Assembly (NCBI GenBank): GCA_947179485.1
Contig: OX359247.1
Span: 30,790,801 to 30,854,800 of the forward strand
Direction of reading: 5' to 3'
Length of the DNA: 64,000 bases
Origin: Allacma fusca
Taxonomy: Eukaryota > Arthropoda > Collembola > Symphypleona > Sminthuridae
Part shown: positions 1 through 12,385 of the stretch, piece by piece
Numbering within the stretch: the stretch's first letter is position 1
How the letters are laid out: every line of letters begins with the position of its first letter
Notes under the pieces: generated by a model
What the model was told of the DNA's origin: nothing
Databases searched by the model: none
Seen by the model: the letters and a program-made list of their open reading frames with translations, nothing else
Made by a program: the position numbers and the translations under genes

Positions 1-145
1 GCATTTTAGAATTTTGTGCTTAAGCTGCAAGCTGCACAGAGTCAGGATCACGTTATATTAATTGTATTTCAGAGTATCATCAAGTTTGCTGTTACGCGTC
101 CAGCTGGGAATGGATTGAAGACGTGAAGTGCTGTAACTGACTGAA

Positions 146-778
146 ATGTTTCATTCCGCTGGACCTTCCTTACTTTCCATATTGATTATAATAACATTGA
201 AAAACGATAAATTACAGAGCTATGGAACAAAGGAAATTAAATCTCCAGAACTTCCAGAAGTATTGTTTGCAACAAAATATGAAAAGATAGGATTCGAAGA
301 CACAGCGAACTACGGGGAGCCATGCGATTTCAGCAAGTATAGTGCATCCGCATACAAATATGCCTGGAACAAAGCTAATAGGCGTAATTTTTCTGCGGGC
401 GCCGAGATTTTCCATTATTTTGAGACGGTGGTGAGAAAAGGTAGAAACCAAAAATGGCGTCAAGAAATTTGCGACGCTTGGCCTTATTCACTAATGGAAT
501 GCACCCGTAGGAATAGTAACTCCACAGGAAAGTGTGGATGTCTCACCACCAAACTGACAAAATTTAAAATGGTTGTAGAAAAGGTGGAAGGGAAGAAAGT
601 AAAACTTTGTCGAGTCAGATTTGGAGAAAAGTGTAGTTATAAAGCGACGGCTTTAAGATGTGCTGACAATTTTAAATGCCTATCTGGATATTGTGGAGGG
701 TCACAATTGTATTCTCCAGTAACTATCATCTTGTTTGGAATTACACTTCAACTCTTCCACCACCATTTGTATCATTAA
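146..778 (+). CDS. Secreted cysteine-rich protein, family not recognised
   Basis: This is an uninterrupted 210-residue reading frame from an ATG. I do not recognise the family. The N-terminus has a short hydrophobic run (about residues 8-18) that could be a signal sequence. Ten cysteines follow between residues 60 and 184, enough for five disulfides. The last two pairs lie in a knot-like stretch (EKCSY, LRCAD, FKCLSGYCGG). The C-terminus (about 190-206) is hydrophobic and follows Gly-Gly-Ser, which would fit a GPI-anchor signal or a membrane tail. An acceptor-like site (TTTCAG, about 66-71) precedes the ATG in sequence with stops in all frames, so an upstream 5' UTR exon is likely. A polyA signal AATAAA lies at 956-961. 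Extracellular placement is inferred from these signals; no function can be given. Confidence 0.65.
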   Translation: MFHSAGPSLLSILIIITLKNDKLQSYGTKEIKSPELPEVLFATKYEKIGFEDTANYGEPCDFSKYSASAYKYAWNKANRRNFSAGAEIFHYFETVVRKGRNQKWRQEICDAWPYSLMECTRRNSNSTGKCGCLTTKLTKFKMVVEKVEGKKVKLCRVRFGEKCSYKATALRCADNFKCLSGYCGGSQLYSPVTIILFGITLQLFHHHLYH

Positions 779-984
779 AAACCTTTCCAGTGCACCGATT
801 TAAGCAAATTCCATTTGCAGGTTCAGGAAAGTGAAGCTTGCGTACTTGTTACAGTTTTAAGAGGGGCTTGAGCTGCAAGCCCCTATTCTATTATATTATT
901 GTGGCATGTAAACTGTAAAAACAACTAAATCCAGATTTTCTGGTAGTACTCATTGAATAAATTTTCAACGTGCTCTAAAAAACG

Positions 985-1515
985 TCACAGTATAGATTGA
1001 AGGGGGGAAGTTGAGAGGCTGTGGTGGAACCTGTGAGTTACCTGCCATCATATTTACATTTAAAATATTGGGCTGCAAGCAGATATATGTCCAGCCTTCG
1101 AAGGCTTCATTGAAGGCGCTAGACCGATTTTGCATCCCATTGAAGGAATAAGGAAGGCAGGTAGAATTTTTTCGCGACGATTGAAGGAATGCTTCGCAAT
1201 ATTTACTAAAAATGGTAGACGAATGAAGGCGTTTACAAGTAGTAATGTTATTAACTGTCTATACGAAATTTCATTCGTCACATTCATATGAGACGATAGC
1301 GATGATCAAAACTACTTCGTTTTCAAAATTCATGGAAGTTTCGATACCATTTCAAAAATGTTGTAATAAATGAAGGTTTGAATAGAAAGAAGGCTATTTT
1401 TGGAGGAGGGCTGAAGGAAGGGTGAATTCATTTAAAATTGAAGGAAGGAAACTGAGGGATGGTAAACAATTTTAAAAGCTTCACTCATTTGTAGGAAGAT
1501 GGAAGGCATTTTTTA
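985..1515. repeat. Degenerate GAAGG-rich low-complexity tract
   Basis: Short TTGAAGG/GAAGGAAGG words recur about a dozen times at irregular spacing (for example near 999, 1096, 1117, 1139, 1152, 1179, 1224, 1411 and 1440), and again near 2320. No fixed unit length is visible. It looks like an old decayed simple repeat; the short open frames across it are not coding. Confidence 0.5.
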
Positions 1516-3822
1516 AAAATTGTTCTATCCTATTTATAGGCCTATTTATAGAGTAAAAATAGACATGACGTTTCAGAAAATTATAGGGGATAAAATAGGG
1601 TTGTAAGTTGTAATTGTAATAATTACCGCCAAAATAAATCCTACTAAATGTGTAGGAGCTGAAAGAACTCACTTTTTTTATTTGACCTTTTTAAAGGAAA
1701 AAATAGACAATTAATTAGGGCATGTTAATTACATGAAATTACAGCACTTATGAATAATACCCCCTCTATGAGTGTAAAACAAAACTTAAACAAGCAAGAT
1801 TAAGCGTGCCAGCGATAGCAATTCGTTTGCTATTAATCACATCCAACAGGAACTGATTGTGATTTACACTCATGTCATTTTCCAACTTTCTTACATAATA
1901 GCTGTAAAAACCTTTGACAGAACTTTGCCTTACTAACTATTTGTAGATTTTAATAAAAATAAATATACTGCGTCAATTTGGTGAGCCGAGCAAGAATCTG
2001 AAAAAAAAAAATTTATGAAAACGTAGTTTTGGAGATATGAGAGGTCAAAGTTTGAGGTCACATATAATATTTCATTGTACATTTTACTGACTGCGAATAC
2101 CCAGCTTCCTCTTTTTGATTAGGTTCGGGTTTTAGCTTGGCACGATGTATCTTGATAATAAATTCAGACAGCCACATTATAACTGCATATAGGTAGGAAA
2201 TAGGATAGGTCATTCATTTTTTGAACAGCGTGCAGGCTCTCATGTAAGGTTCCCCAAGCTTGTAAAAATAGGCAGGAATTTAGGTAGGCTATTCAATTTG
2301 GACACCTTTGCTTTGAGGGCTTGAAGGAAGGCCATTTCGTTTGAACATCTCTGGCTGAAATTGGACTGCACATTTGATGTTCATATAAACTTGAACCCTT
2401 GGAACAAATTGTTACAAGATACTATGAAATAACTGGCGGAGGGAGAAAGAAAAAGTCCACGTTATTCATTTTTAGCGGCGATCATACTGTACTTCCTACT
2501 GTCGCCTTTGCCGCGGGATGTTGCTTCAAGTTCTGCTGACTGTAGGTTTGTGAACTTTTCCCTTCTTCGATTGATTCTTACATAAGTTTTTGTGTAAGCA
2601 TTCAAATTAATGGAAAGGCAACATTCTAAATTAATTTGGAGTTATTGATAATTTGAAAGTAAATTAAGACTCCCACATCGATTGACAAAAGTTGTTTGGG
2701 TGTATAGCCACTCCGTCCCTTTAAAATTTTTGAAAGAAATTACAAAGTCACGTTTGTATGCATATAACCGGCTACTAAAAGAAACAATTGACTTTCTCTC
2801 TGGCTCGTATTTTAACCAAAGTATAAATATTTAATTTGTATTCTTATATCCACCGAATTGCAGGTGCCCTCTACTCTAAACTTATTCATGAATCAAAGGT
2901 CAGGATCAGGACGGTGATAATGTGGGAGTTAAAATCAGATTTTTTGTTCAGATAGGGTCAGTGCACAAGAGTATTGAAAAAATCCTGGGACTTTCACTCG
3001 CATTTCTCGGCAAAAGAAATGAATTGACAGGCTGCATTAGTGGTTAAAGAATGGTATTTTAGTGACATACCACTTAGTAGTAGAGAGGGAAACATGCATG
3101 TGGTGGTGAGGGGGGGGGAGTTCTATAATAATTATGCATATTTAGGAATAATTATTCTAGAATCTAAAATTTAGAGCAATATTCTGTATTTCTAAAGCAT
3201 GCTCTTTAATCCAGACAACACTGAATGTGGATACTCTTCCTGTCTAATAATTAATGGTTTAAATTCTCAAAGCAAAGTTTTGCATGCCATGGAATGTTTA
3301 CTGGAACAAAAATAATTAAACATTGTTGCAGCATCTTGGACATCTTGAAAGAGATTTTTCTATTCTAGTGGATTGAATACCTTGCTCGCAACTAGGAATA
3401 TTACTCACTACACTACCCATTGCTGATAATAGTTTTAGTAATTCATTCTTCCTAATCACAAGCGAAGTGACTTGAGTGAAATCTTGTTAGAAATAATTGT
3501 CATTATAATCATAATAATAATCATTATGAGCTGGGAATGAGCTTTGCAAGGTCCTGCTTTCTGAAAGACAATATGACAAATGTCAAACCCGTTGAGGTGT
3601 TAAATTTATTGAATAAACTCCTGTGTTGTTTCACTTATTTCGAACATTATTGTAGTGTGTAAAATATGTATAAAACCGCTGAAGCTAATTAAAATTTAAA
3701 GGGATTTACTGTTGTTTTTAATTTCTTTTAATATTAAAAAAAAATTTTTTTGCTGTAAATACTTATGTAGGGTTGTTATGATTCTTATAATGATGACTTT
3801 CCCTACTTCCTTAGTATCTATA
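1516..3822. other. Intergenic, no gene seen
   Basis: AT-rich sequence with scattered short open frames only. I see no conserved protein, RNA gene or transposon end in this stretch. Confidence 0.5.
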
Positions 3823-4617
3823 CAGGGTGCTCAGTAACTTTTATCCCGTAAGTTCTCCAAGATTTAGCCATGCTACACTGAAGGAAGCATTTTATTTGCA
3901 GAATTTCATTCCGGATAGAAAAAAATCAAAGCAATCAGTCAACAGTTATAGAATTAATGACCATGTTACAAAAAAACTGAAAACTTCAATATTGTAACTT
4001 GTTCAGCCCCTTCAGTATTCCAAACCTCGTCCAATCTTCGCTCATATGATTGCAGGAGTTTCTCGATCCATCAGTATAATTTTTCAAATCTTCTAGCACC
4101 TGATCTATCACTCTGTGCGATTCACTTAATTTGTGGTCGTTTTTAGGAAATTTCTGGATCAGAAGATCCTGAACATTGCTTTTCAACTTGGCTCCCAAGT
4201 GTTCACATGGATTTAAGCTAGGAAAGTTTTAAGGCCTTTCTGAATTCCCGAAAAAGTCAATTCTCAGGACTCTTCAGGAATGAAATCAAGTGTTGCCCCA
4301 GGAATACATATTGCATTCCAAATTCCCTAGCACGTATGCAAGAAGACTTCCTCCGTCCATATTAGCAAAACAATTAACAAATCAATCATATATCCTTACG
4401 GTTAAATCGAGTTAAGCAAGGTCAACACTCCATGTGAACGGAGAAGTGGCTACTCTTTCGTTATTCCTCTTATTTCTGACTTGATATGCAACGTCGAGAA
4501 TTTCTAGAATAAAAAATGTCCGAACGAAGACGGCAAATTAAGTGACTTGAAAAATATCATTCTACAATTCTGTAGCGTGGGTAGATCTTGGAGAACAGAA
4601 GGTTATTGAGTACCTTG
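3823..4617 (-). mobile_element. Decayed Tc1/mariner-type transposon
   Basis: The left end starts CAGGGTGCTCAGTAAC right after TA (3821-3822). The reverse complement of the right end starts CAAGGTACTCAATAAC next to TA (4618-4619). Both ends then share TTCTCCAAGAT and a GCTACA word, so the terminal inverted repeats run about 60 bp with small gaps. TA on both sides is the insertion target of Tc1/mariner elements. The interior carries a broken minus-strand transposase remnant. Length is about 795 bp, shorter than an intact element of roughly 1.3 kb or more. A sequence resembling the left-end word TTTATCCCG also lies just outside the right end (near 4630), so the right boundary could be rearranged. 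Confidence 0.7.
3986..4223 (-). pseudogene. Tc1-like transposase C-terminal remnant
   Basis: Reading the minus strand gives PSLNPCEHLGAKLKSNV, which matches the conserved Tc1/mariner motif around the third catalytic acidic residue (usual form SPDLNPIENLW.LK). About 70 codons follow to a stop at 3986. Upstream of 4223 the frame is broken by stops and shifts, though fragments such as a MDGGS..YV..LE word can still be read near 4330-4360. It cannot encode a working enzyme as it stands. It sits inside the inverted repeats of the enclosing element. Confidence 0.65.
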
Positions 4618-5214
4618 TAAGTACATAGCGGGATAAACTTTTATGTGATGAGGGTGCAGGTATAGGTTTACACTGTATACATTTTTCATAATTCTAAAAA
4701 TGGATTTCACTTTGATAAATGCATGCCAAGCTCTTTTCAAGATTGGAAGTATACTTATTCATCCCTTTAATATCAGGAGTAACTTTTGATATTATAATTG
4801 GTACGTATCTTGCATATGTTGTTGTCTGTCTAAATGTAGGGGAAGTAGTCACTTAATATGAGACCTGTTTTATTTCAAACTTTTAGAACTACTTTCAGTA
4901 ATTGCTCTGAAATGAAAGTACACAAAAAATTATACAAGTACTTAAACCACAAGTAAAAATGGGTATATACTATACGTCCGCATTTACAAATATCCTATAA
5001 TGAATCTACATAAAGATCATATATACGTGATAGGCTACAACTTTTTTCTGGCTGAGTAGTTGGTGGTTGTATTTCCAAAGATAATGTCCATTGGAATCTT
5101 TGTTCATCAATATTAGGAGATAAAAACGGAAGACCTTGAAGAGAAGCGGCTTTTGTAAAGAACTTGCTTTTAGAACTGGAGGCAGGGATACGCATCCTCT
5201 GTGAAAGTCCATCA

Positions 5215-6098
5215 ATGATTTCATATCTGCTTCCATTGATAAGAGCCCATGGCCAGAGATTACTGAGTGGAGTGCCGCAGCATCCCTTGAAGAAACTGTC
5301 AAGACAGTGTTCCTACTGTGGAAAGTCAGGAAGATTTGTGTCAATTCAATCTGACTTGTACAGTCGATCGTTTGGGAAAATGACGGTGAGTATTGAATTA
5401 CTTTGGTATTTCATCATTAAATAAATATTAACACAACACTAAGTTATAAGGTCATTGATGTGAGATTATTTTTATGCTGCTGTTATTTTTTATTTTAAAG
5501 CTCAATATTTTTTTATCTTAATTACGTCTTACCCCAAAATTCCAAAACTTATAACAATCTGGTTGCACAAACGGTAGCTGATTTAAAGTTTTGAAGTTTG
5601 CTGTAATTATACTTATATGTTTATTGTATGATTTTAACTCTTGCACTATTTACACTATTTTATAGTCTCCTTTGGGAAATTTGCTGACTGAGGATGAGCG
5701 AACAGAGGTTTTGTCTCCGTTACTCTCATCTGGCTGGAGCATGGTTGAAGGGCGAGATGCTATTTACAAGGAATTTATTTTCAAGAATTTTAATGAGGTA
5801 ATCACTGAAATTTCTAGCTTCAGATTATTATAACGTCAGTGTTAAAGTCTAAAAGTTGTTGGCAATGCAGAATTCCGTAGTAGATCTGGATTAACATTTT
5901 TTTCTGTGTAAAAAGGCATGGGGATTCATGAACCGCGTTGCTCTTCAAGCTGAAAAGATGGACCATCATCCTGAATGGTTTAATGTCTACAACAAAGTCA
6001 ACGTAACTTTAGCAAGTCATGATGTGAAAGGCTTGAGCCAGCGTGACATTAAACTTGCTAAATTCATGGACCGTGTGGCCGCTCCTGCGAAACCTTGA
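5215..6098 (+). CDS. PCBD: Pterin-4a-carbinolamine dehydratase (PCBD/DCoH family)
   Basis: Three exons (5215-5385, 5666-5797, 5916-6098), both introns phase 0, 161 residues. The enzyme dehydrates 4a-hydroxytetrahydrobiopterin so that the cofactor of Phe/Tyr/Trp hydroxylases can be recycled; vertebrate members also bind HNF1. Exon 2 encodes the L..EER...L.PLL..GW region and exon 3 the active-site core [16 protein letters not shown]...SHD, with the catalytic histidines at about 118, 119 and 136. The first 60 residues are basic and Arg/Leu-rich ([17 protein letters not shown]), suggesting a mitochondrial presequence as in PCBD2-type proteins. The ATG at 5215 is the first in frame. An AATAAA signal lies at 6333-6338. 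Malate dehydrogenase lies beyond it on the opposite strand, so the two genes converge. Confidence 0.9.
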
Positions 6099-7387
6099 TT
6101 ACAATTTGGGGGTTTTACTTGTTTTTTTATTCCAAATCTTAGTTTGTTTATGCATAATCGATTGCGTTGATTTACTCATTGTATTCCAGAAATATTCAAA
6201 AAATTGAAAGACAATCTGATCAGCGTAATGTTTGTTTAAATTGAAACTAATGGGACCAACAGTTAACATTAAATAATTTTGAAGTCTGAATAATTGCGCT
6301 TGTTATGATACATATGCTGTAGAGCATTAGAGAATAAATAAAGCATTGATGTGATCATAAATATTTTTCGAGTGAAGTTTTATTATTTACTGAACAATAC
6401 TTTTCTATGAGCAAAAAATATATGATAATTTCATTAAATTCTAAACCATAATGCCTGCATGCCTTTAATGTGTGTACCTCATTAGCCGCAGCATTTAAGT
6501 ATACTTGATTTACAGATCAGTTAAATTGGTATCCTAAATAAGAGGAGTTTACGTGGAGTTGTGTTTGCCTGGTTAATTCATTTCCATTAGGCATAACCTG
6601 GCCGTGTAGTACTTTTAATTTTGATTTTTGGCAAAATGTTGTTGACAGAATTTAGACTCGGTGGTAGGAGGGTTGTGAGCTGTTGTACCTGGCGAAATTG
6701 TTTGATCAATTCTCAATGTTTTATTTGACTCATATTGGACCACGCTCCCAACGAACCTAGTTCCAAGTTTTTTCTTTACACAAAAATCGGCATTTTAGTA
6801 TTACACGATTTATTTGCATCACTAATAGATGTAAATTAAATCAGGTAAATTGAGTGAGTTTCATGCCCGAAGGCTACCGGAAAGTTTGCCGATGAACATA
6901 GAATGTTTTTGACCGAAAAGAAAGAAACGATAATGTCGCATTTATCAATTTGTTCGATTGAAAGCAGGACTTTTCTTCTTGAACATCACTAATTTGTGTA
7001 CTGGTTCAAATGCTTATTATTTGCAGTGAGGATGGATTAGGTTGTGTTTTGTGAGTTAATAGATCCTACAGACATTCAAAGTCGTTTATCAGTATTGGTT
7101 TACGTAATAGTTACAAGAGATTATTCAGTGTCACCGAGATTGATTTCAGAGTATGGTTTTGACATAATGGTGGATATATGCATGGATCTACTTTAATAGA
7201 TTTTAAATGGATGTTGGTGTGATTGCACCGTCTAGATATTTGTTTGACTGGGTCTGTAGTATCTTCCATTTTTATTACTATTTCGACGATAAAATTGCAG
7301 CTCATTTTACTTTACGTTTCACATATAAGCTTTCTACAGTCTCGAAGGTTGTTGATTACTTGGATTTTCTTTTTGGGGCGTATTTAG

Positions 7388-9801
7388 TCAATCTTGACAT
7401 ACGGCAAGGGCCTCTTCCTTTTCCTCATTTAGCTCCTGGCCTGTTTGTTGAAGTTTCTGAACGCTGAATGCATCCAATTCCAATCCCTGATAACAAAAAG
7501 TAAAACCAGTAATTAAGCCATACCGCCATTTAATGTCATTAGTTTTAGCAGGTAAAATCATGAAAACACATATGTAATTAGTGGGGACTGCATAAAATTT
7601 TGCTCACTTGAACGATAGTCCACTGCTTGTCCTTGACCAGGACAGGGAAAGAGAAAATAATATCCTTGGGAGTATTGTAGGACCCATCAGAGATTACTCC
7701 CATTGACACATATTTATCTCCAGTAGTTCCCAACCACCAGTCTCTCATATGGTCGCATGCAGCTTTGGCAGCTGACATGGCAGATGACATTTTTCGTGCA
7801 GCAATGACGGCAGCACCTCGTTTTTGCACGGTCTGTCAAATTAGGTATCATTACAACATTCTGAAGTTATTATGAATTTAACTGGGCATATACTGAAATT
7901 AAAATGGTTTTGTCTACTCACAGAAATAAATTGATCCTGAAGCCATGCAGCATCAGCAGCGCTATCAGCTACGCGGGATTCACCACCATCCTTGGTCACT
8001 ACAGCGAATCGAGCATCTGGGTATTGAGTAGAGGAGTGGTTTCCCCAAATAATTACGTTTCTCACATTATCGATTCCAACTCCAAAACGGGCTGCAAGCT
8101 GTGTGGACACAGTTGAACGCAAACGTTACTCATTGTCTTCGAAGTACACGATTGAGTTTACTCAAGCTTCAGTTATGTTTAATCACGATTTGATGTATTT
8201 CATGAAATAATCTTTGAAAAATGTCAAGACTTACTTGAGCTTGAGCACGATTCTGGTCAAGTCTAGTCATTGCAGAGAAGTTCTCCCTGGGAATGCTTGG
8301 AGCGTATTTCGAGCAAATCAATGCATTAGTATTGGCAGGGTTGCCAACAACCAAAACTTTCACAGTTTTCTTCGCGTGCTGATCCAAAGCTTGGCCCTGG
8401 ACTTTGAAAATCTTCACATTGGCAGCCAAAAGGTCTTTCCTTTCCATGCCTTCCTTCCTGGGCATAGCTCCGACCAAGAACGCGGCATCAATATCCTTGA
8501 ATCCCTCAGCAGGATCGGCAGTTGGTACGACACCCAAAAGAAGTGGCAGAGCACAATCCATCAATTCCATAACAACGCCTTCCAAAACACCCATCATCAC
8601 AGGGATATCCAGCAAGTGCAAGTACAAGGGCTGATCTGGTCCGAAGACATCTCCTTTCGCCAACTGGTACAAAAGCGAGTAGGCAATCTGTCCAGCAGCG
8701 CCGGTGACCACAACTCTGATCGGTTCCAAAGGCTACAAAAATTCATACCACAATATAAAACAATACGTGCGTAAAAAACAAAGCCTTCTATATTCTCAAG
8801 TAACCCATAAAAGCTACAAAATAACTTCATTAACCCTATTACTTCGAAATGGCCATTTCAGCGCAATAAACACATACGCATTCCCTCTTGGAACAGCAGC
8901 CACCGCAGCTTTTTATGACTTATGTGACTCCTACAACTGAAAACTCTCGTTCCGCTGTAACTATTAATGAGAGTCCTTCTTTAATAAACCTATCTCTTTC
9001 TGCCCTGCCTCACCGCATACAATTCAATATTCAAGCTCATAAAATATTCTCTATACAAAAATCCAGCTACATGTTACACACCCAATACCTTCTTTACTCA
9101 TAATTTCCGAACAGCATACATACTTAACTCCAGCCAAAAGAATTACATACAGGCCTACATTTTAACTCATTAGGGTGAAGCCTACATGATCTCACGTGTT
9201 GGTCCCAAGGTATTACGCAACTGGATCTAGCTGCCATCAGTTCAAGGCCATTCTCGAATTTCCATTCCGGACAATCAGCGAGAAATATGATCAGTTAATT
9301 TATTTCCCCATTTTGCATGGAGTTCCAATGTCGACAAGTATCATTCTTACCGTTATTACGTTCCACCATACAATGAGTAAAAACCTGTGACCTTCAACAC
9401 TTAAAAATAGATTTGCAACTCTTCCAACATTCTCCATCAACATCTACATACGCACTTCCCTCCCTAAGATTATGATATTATTTTTAACTGCAGCTTATTC
9501 CTTGTTTAATAAGTTGGTTTTTTTTTTTGCAAAACACTCAAAGTTCTGCCTGATTCTGACATTTATTCATGCTATATATAGTATTTACCGACCCTGTATT
9601 ATATACATATACACTAACCGCACACTATTGTAAAAACCGCAGGGAACAAAAATGTACCAGGAAGACCTAAGCCGGGATAATACTAAAGATACATTCTAAT
9701 CATATATTTTTTTTTAGTAATCCTTTTCTAAATTACAAACTGATACGTAATAAGTTAATAATTTTTGAAGTAAAATTTTGAACAAAATCAACCCTTACCA
9801 T
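7388..9801 (-). CDS. MDH1: Malate dehydrogenase, cytosolic (NAD-dependent)
   Basis: Five coding exons on the minus strand: 9801-9799 (only the ATG), 8732-8235, 8098-7922, 7832-7608 and 7486-7388. All four introns are phase 0. The product is 333 residues, close to the usual 334. It interconverts malate and oxaloacetate with NAD in the cytosol, as part of the malate-aspartate shuttle. Visible motifs are the Rossmann loop VTGAAGQIA (10-18), the NAD-ribose aspartate D43, the mobile active-site loop [11 protein letters not shown] with R93 and R99, [16 protein letters not shown] with D160, and the catalytic histidine H188 in [12 protein letters not shown]. Exon 1 is inferred: CCT-TTG-GAA opens exon 2 without a Met, and the nearest fitting start is ATG followed by GTAAGG at 9793-9798. 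That start is less certain than the body of the gene. Confidence 0.93.
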
Positions 9802-12385
9802 TGTAGCTAATTACACTTTCGGGCGGTGGAATAATACAGGAACTTCGACGTGACGTGAATCTCCTCGTACGATGGGATAACTTGGAAAGAGACTCTCCTT
9901 ACACTTCTCACTGGTTTTGTTAGAGCTGGGAAATATCCTGCATGTCCCTTCCAGTGTAGGACAGTTGCTGCTGAAATGAGCCTCCGGGAATCAACGCTAG
10001 AACTCCTGGATCAGTCCTGTAATGTGTCATTGTCATCCGAGAGGAATGCCTTTAATCCAAAGAGTATCTCATACACATTTTTTTAACGAACTCATTTGAA
10101 GAGCCTAGCTGCAAAATTGAACGTGTTGAATTTCCTTGAGAATTATATTATTTTAAAATGACCCACTGCGAGGTTATTCATGGGTAAAATGCTGGAGGTC
10201 AAAGCTCAACGGACAATTTTACTGGGAAATTATATTTATAAAACCGCCGTGGGTTATGTTTTTTTAAATTTCTACTGTAAAATTGATAGAATTGATTTAT
10301 TCCTTATTGCATCTACAGATACTCTTCGCTTGGATAAAATGTTGCTAATTGGCAATAGTAAATTACACGAATTGATTTCATTGTTTATTTTCCTTCCACA
10401 GCTTGTGCGCAAAAATCCTTTTCATAATTACTTTCAATAAATGATCGTGATTAGGAGTGTGAAGGATTCGTTAGAGTATGAGGGCGTAACTATATGGAAT
10501 TTTTACATGGAATGTGTCTTTTAACGAGGTTAATTTAGGTTAAATTATGCTTCGATGATGTAAAATCCTGTTTAATTTGTTATCTATCACTTTCTACGCG
10601 TTAGATTAGGTCAGGTCAGGATTTAATTTTACAGGAATTACAAACACTTGATGCAATAATTATTATTTGTAGTTAATCTATATACTCCCAATTATGTTCA
10701 CCTCTATTCTCAAAATTTTATGAGAACCTTGCTACTTGCTACTAACATGTTGTTCGGAGTATCCGTATCGTAACACAATCATTGAATAACTCTGGTTTAG
10801 TCTTATTTCCACAACCAGACGCGATAACATTTTAAATATTTTGAGGCAATGGATATTACAAATTACAACGAGTCTTGCAATTAGGGTGAATATATTATCA
10901 TCTCTGAAGAGGCAATATGGTCTACGTGTGCATGCTTTTGTAGAAAGAATGCGTAGTATATGTAATTTTAAATAGGTATCAATCTTTTTATTATACTCAA
11001 CCACTTGATAATATAATCTGTAATTTCTGGAGGACTGTACATTAAGCAGGGGTGGATTATTAACGAAATTGTGATCCTGGCCCTAATCATCAATATAAAT
11101 GAGTGGTCCTATAAAAGGGTAAATCTGAGGGCCTTGATTAATTTTTTTAAACTTGCCATCCCATAAATTCACCCCCATCCCCTGATATAAAAGGACTTGA
11201 ATATTACATTGCAAACGGGCTCCTTTCTCCTTCCAAATACATGCTTGGAAAAGCTATATATATTCAAAGTATTAATTGTAAGTAAACAAAGAATAATAAA
11301 TCTTGATGATTTGCAGAGGGCTATAACGGAGTACACATGTAATTAAGTGCTCACAGTGGAGGGGTAGTCAACATTGGCCTCGTGAAGTGGACGTCTTTAA
11401 TATCGACAAGAGTTGACTTTGAAGTAGATTTATTCAATGCACTGACTGAGCACTGAGCACGCTTGATAAGTGTTCTAAAATCCAGTGACAAGCAATGCTA
11501 TTGCTATGCTTCAACATTGTGGCCGGTCCTTACTGAATGTACTTATACGAGAGTATGTACTTCCATACATTTAAACGCATCGTCAACCTCTACCGTTGTA
11601 GCGCACACGCGAGCCCGAAACCAATCGGATTTCTACACTTGAATTTGCCAACAACTCAAAATTACATTTAAACTTATTGCAATCAAAAATTGTACACGTC
11701 AATTTGCGAATTCAGCTGAGTAAAATTAATACTTACATACAAGGTAAAGTATTTCAGCTTGTGGTGGATTTAGAAGGTAAGAGAGCTTGGATTGTTGTAT
11801 TGTAACTTGGAGTATTTAAAAGTTAAGGTTAAAAGTAGTTTGAAAATTATTTATAAGTAAATAAAAGTAAGTACTGATTTGGATGAAGTCAAATGATTTT
11901 AAAATTAACCTGCACTCCCGGAATTTTGAGCATTGCATTGATTTGCATCATTGTGTGCAATTTTATGTAGATTTTAGAAAAATATTGTTTGTATATTCAG
12001 GTACGTTATTTTGAAATCATGAAACTTTTGTATAACTTTATTTGGTTCATTAAGTTTTTATTGTGTGAAACGAAGATTTAATTATTTTAAGTTGTTTTTG
12101 CAAGACTTGTAATTTTGGGTTTAATATTTTTAGGGGAAACCTTCATTAGGGGTGAAGTTAAAATAAATTCCAGACGTAGATTGTTGAATAAGAGGAGTCG
12201 GACGGGAATTAAACTTTCGAGGAATATTTTATAGGGGGACGAATTATTCTGTCTCTGGAGGACTGCCTTTCGAATCGGAGGAGTATTTAGCGATGCTGGG
12301 ATGATCTTTTAACACGCTTACTCTGTTGGATATCGTGTGGTGTTCTGTTTGTTTTGGAAGTCATTGAAAATCTGAGTTTGGAAGG
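9802..12385. other. Intergenic between divergent MDH1 and erlectin
   Basis: No coding region recognised. This must hold the promoters and 5' UTRs of the divergently transcribed malate dehydrogenase and erlectin genes. A short CAGGGGTGG...CCCCTG pair near 11047-11184 was considered as a mini-transposon and not accepted. Confidence 0.5.

Noticed and set aside
8214-8774. 186-codon plus-strand open frame
   Set aside because: It is the antisense shadow of MDH1 exon 2.
11047-11184. CAGGGGTGG...CCCCTG pair suggesting a mini hAT element
   Set aside because: The inverted match is only about 9 bp and the flanking 8 bp (ACATTAAG and ATATAAAA) do not agree.
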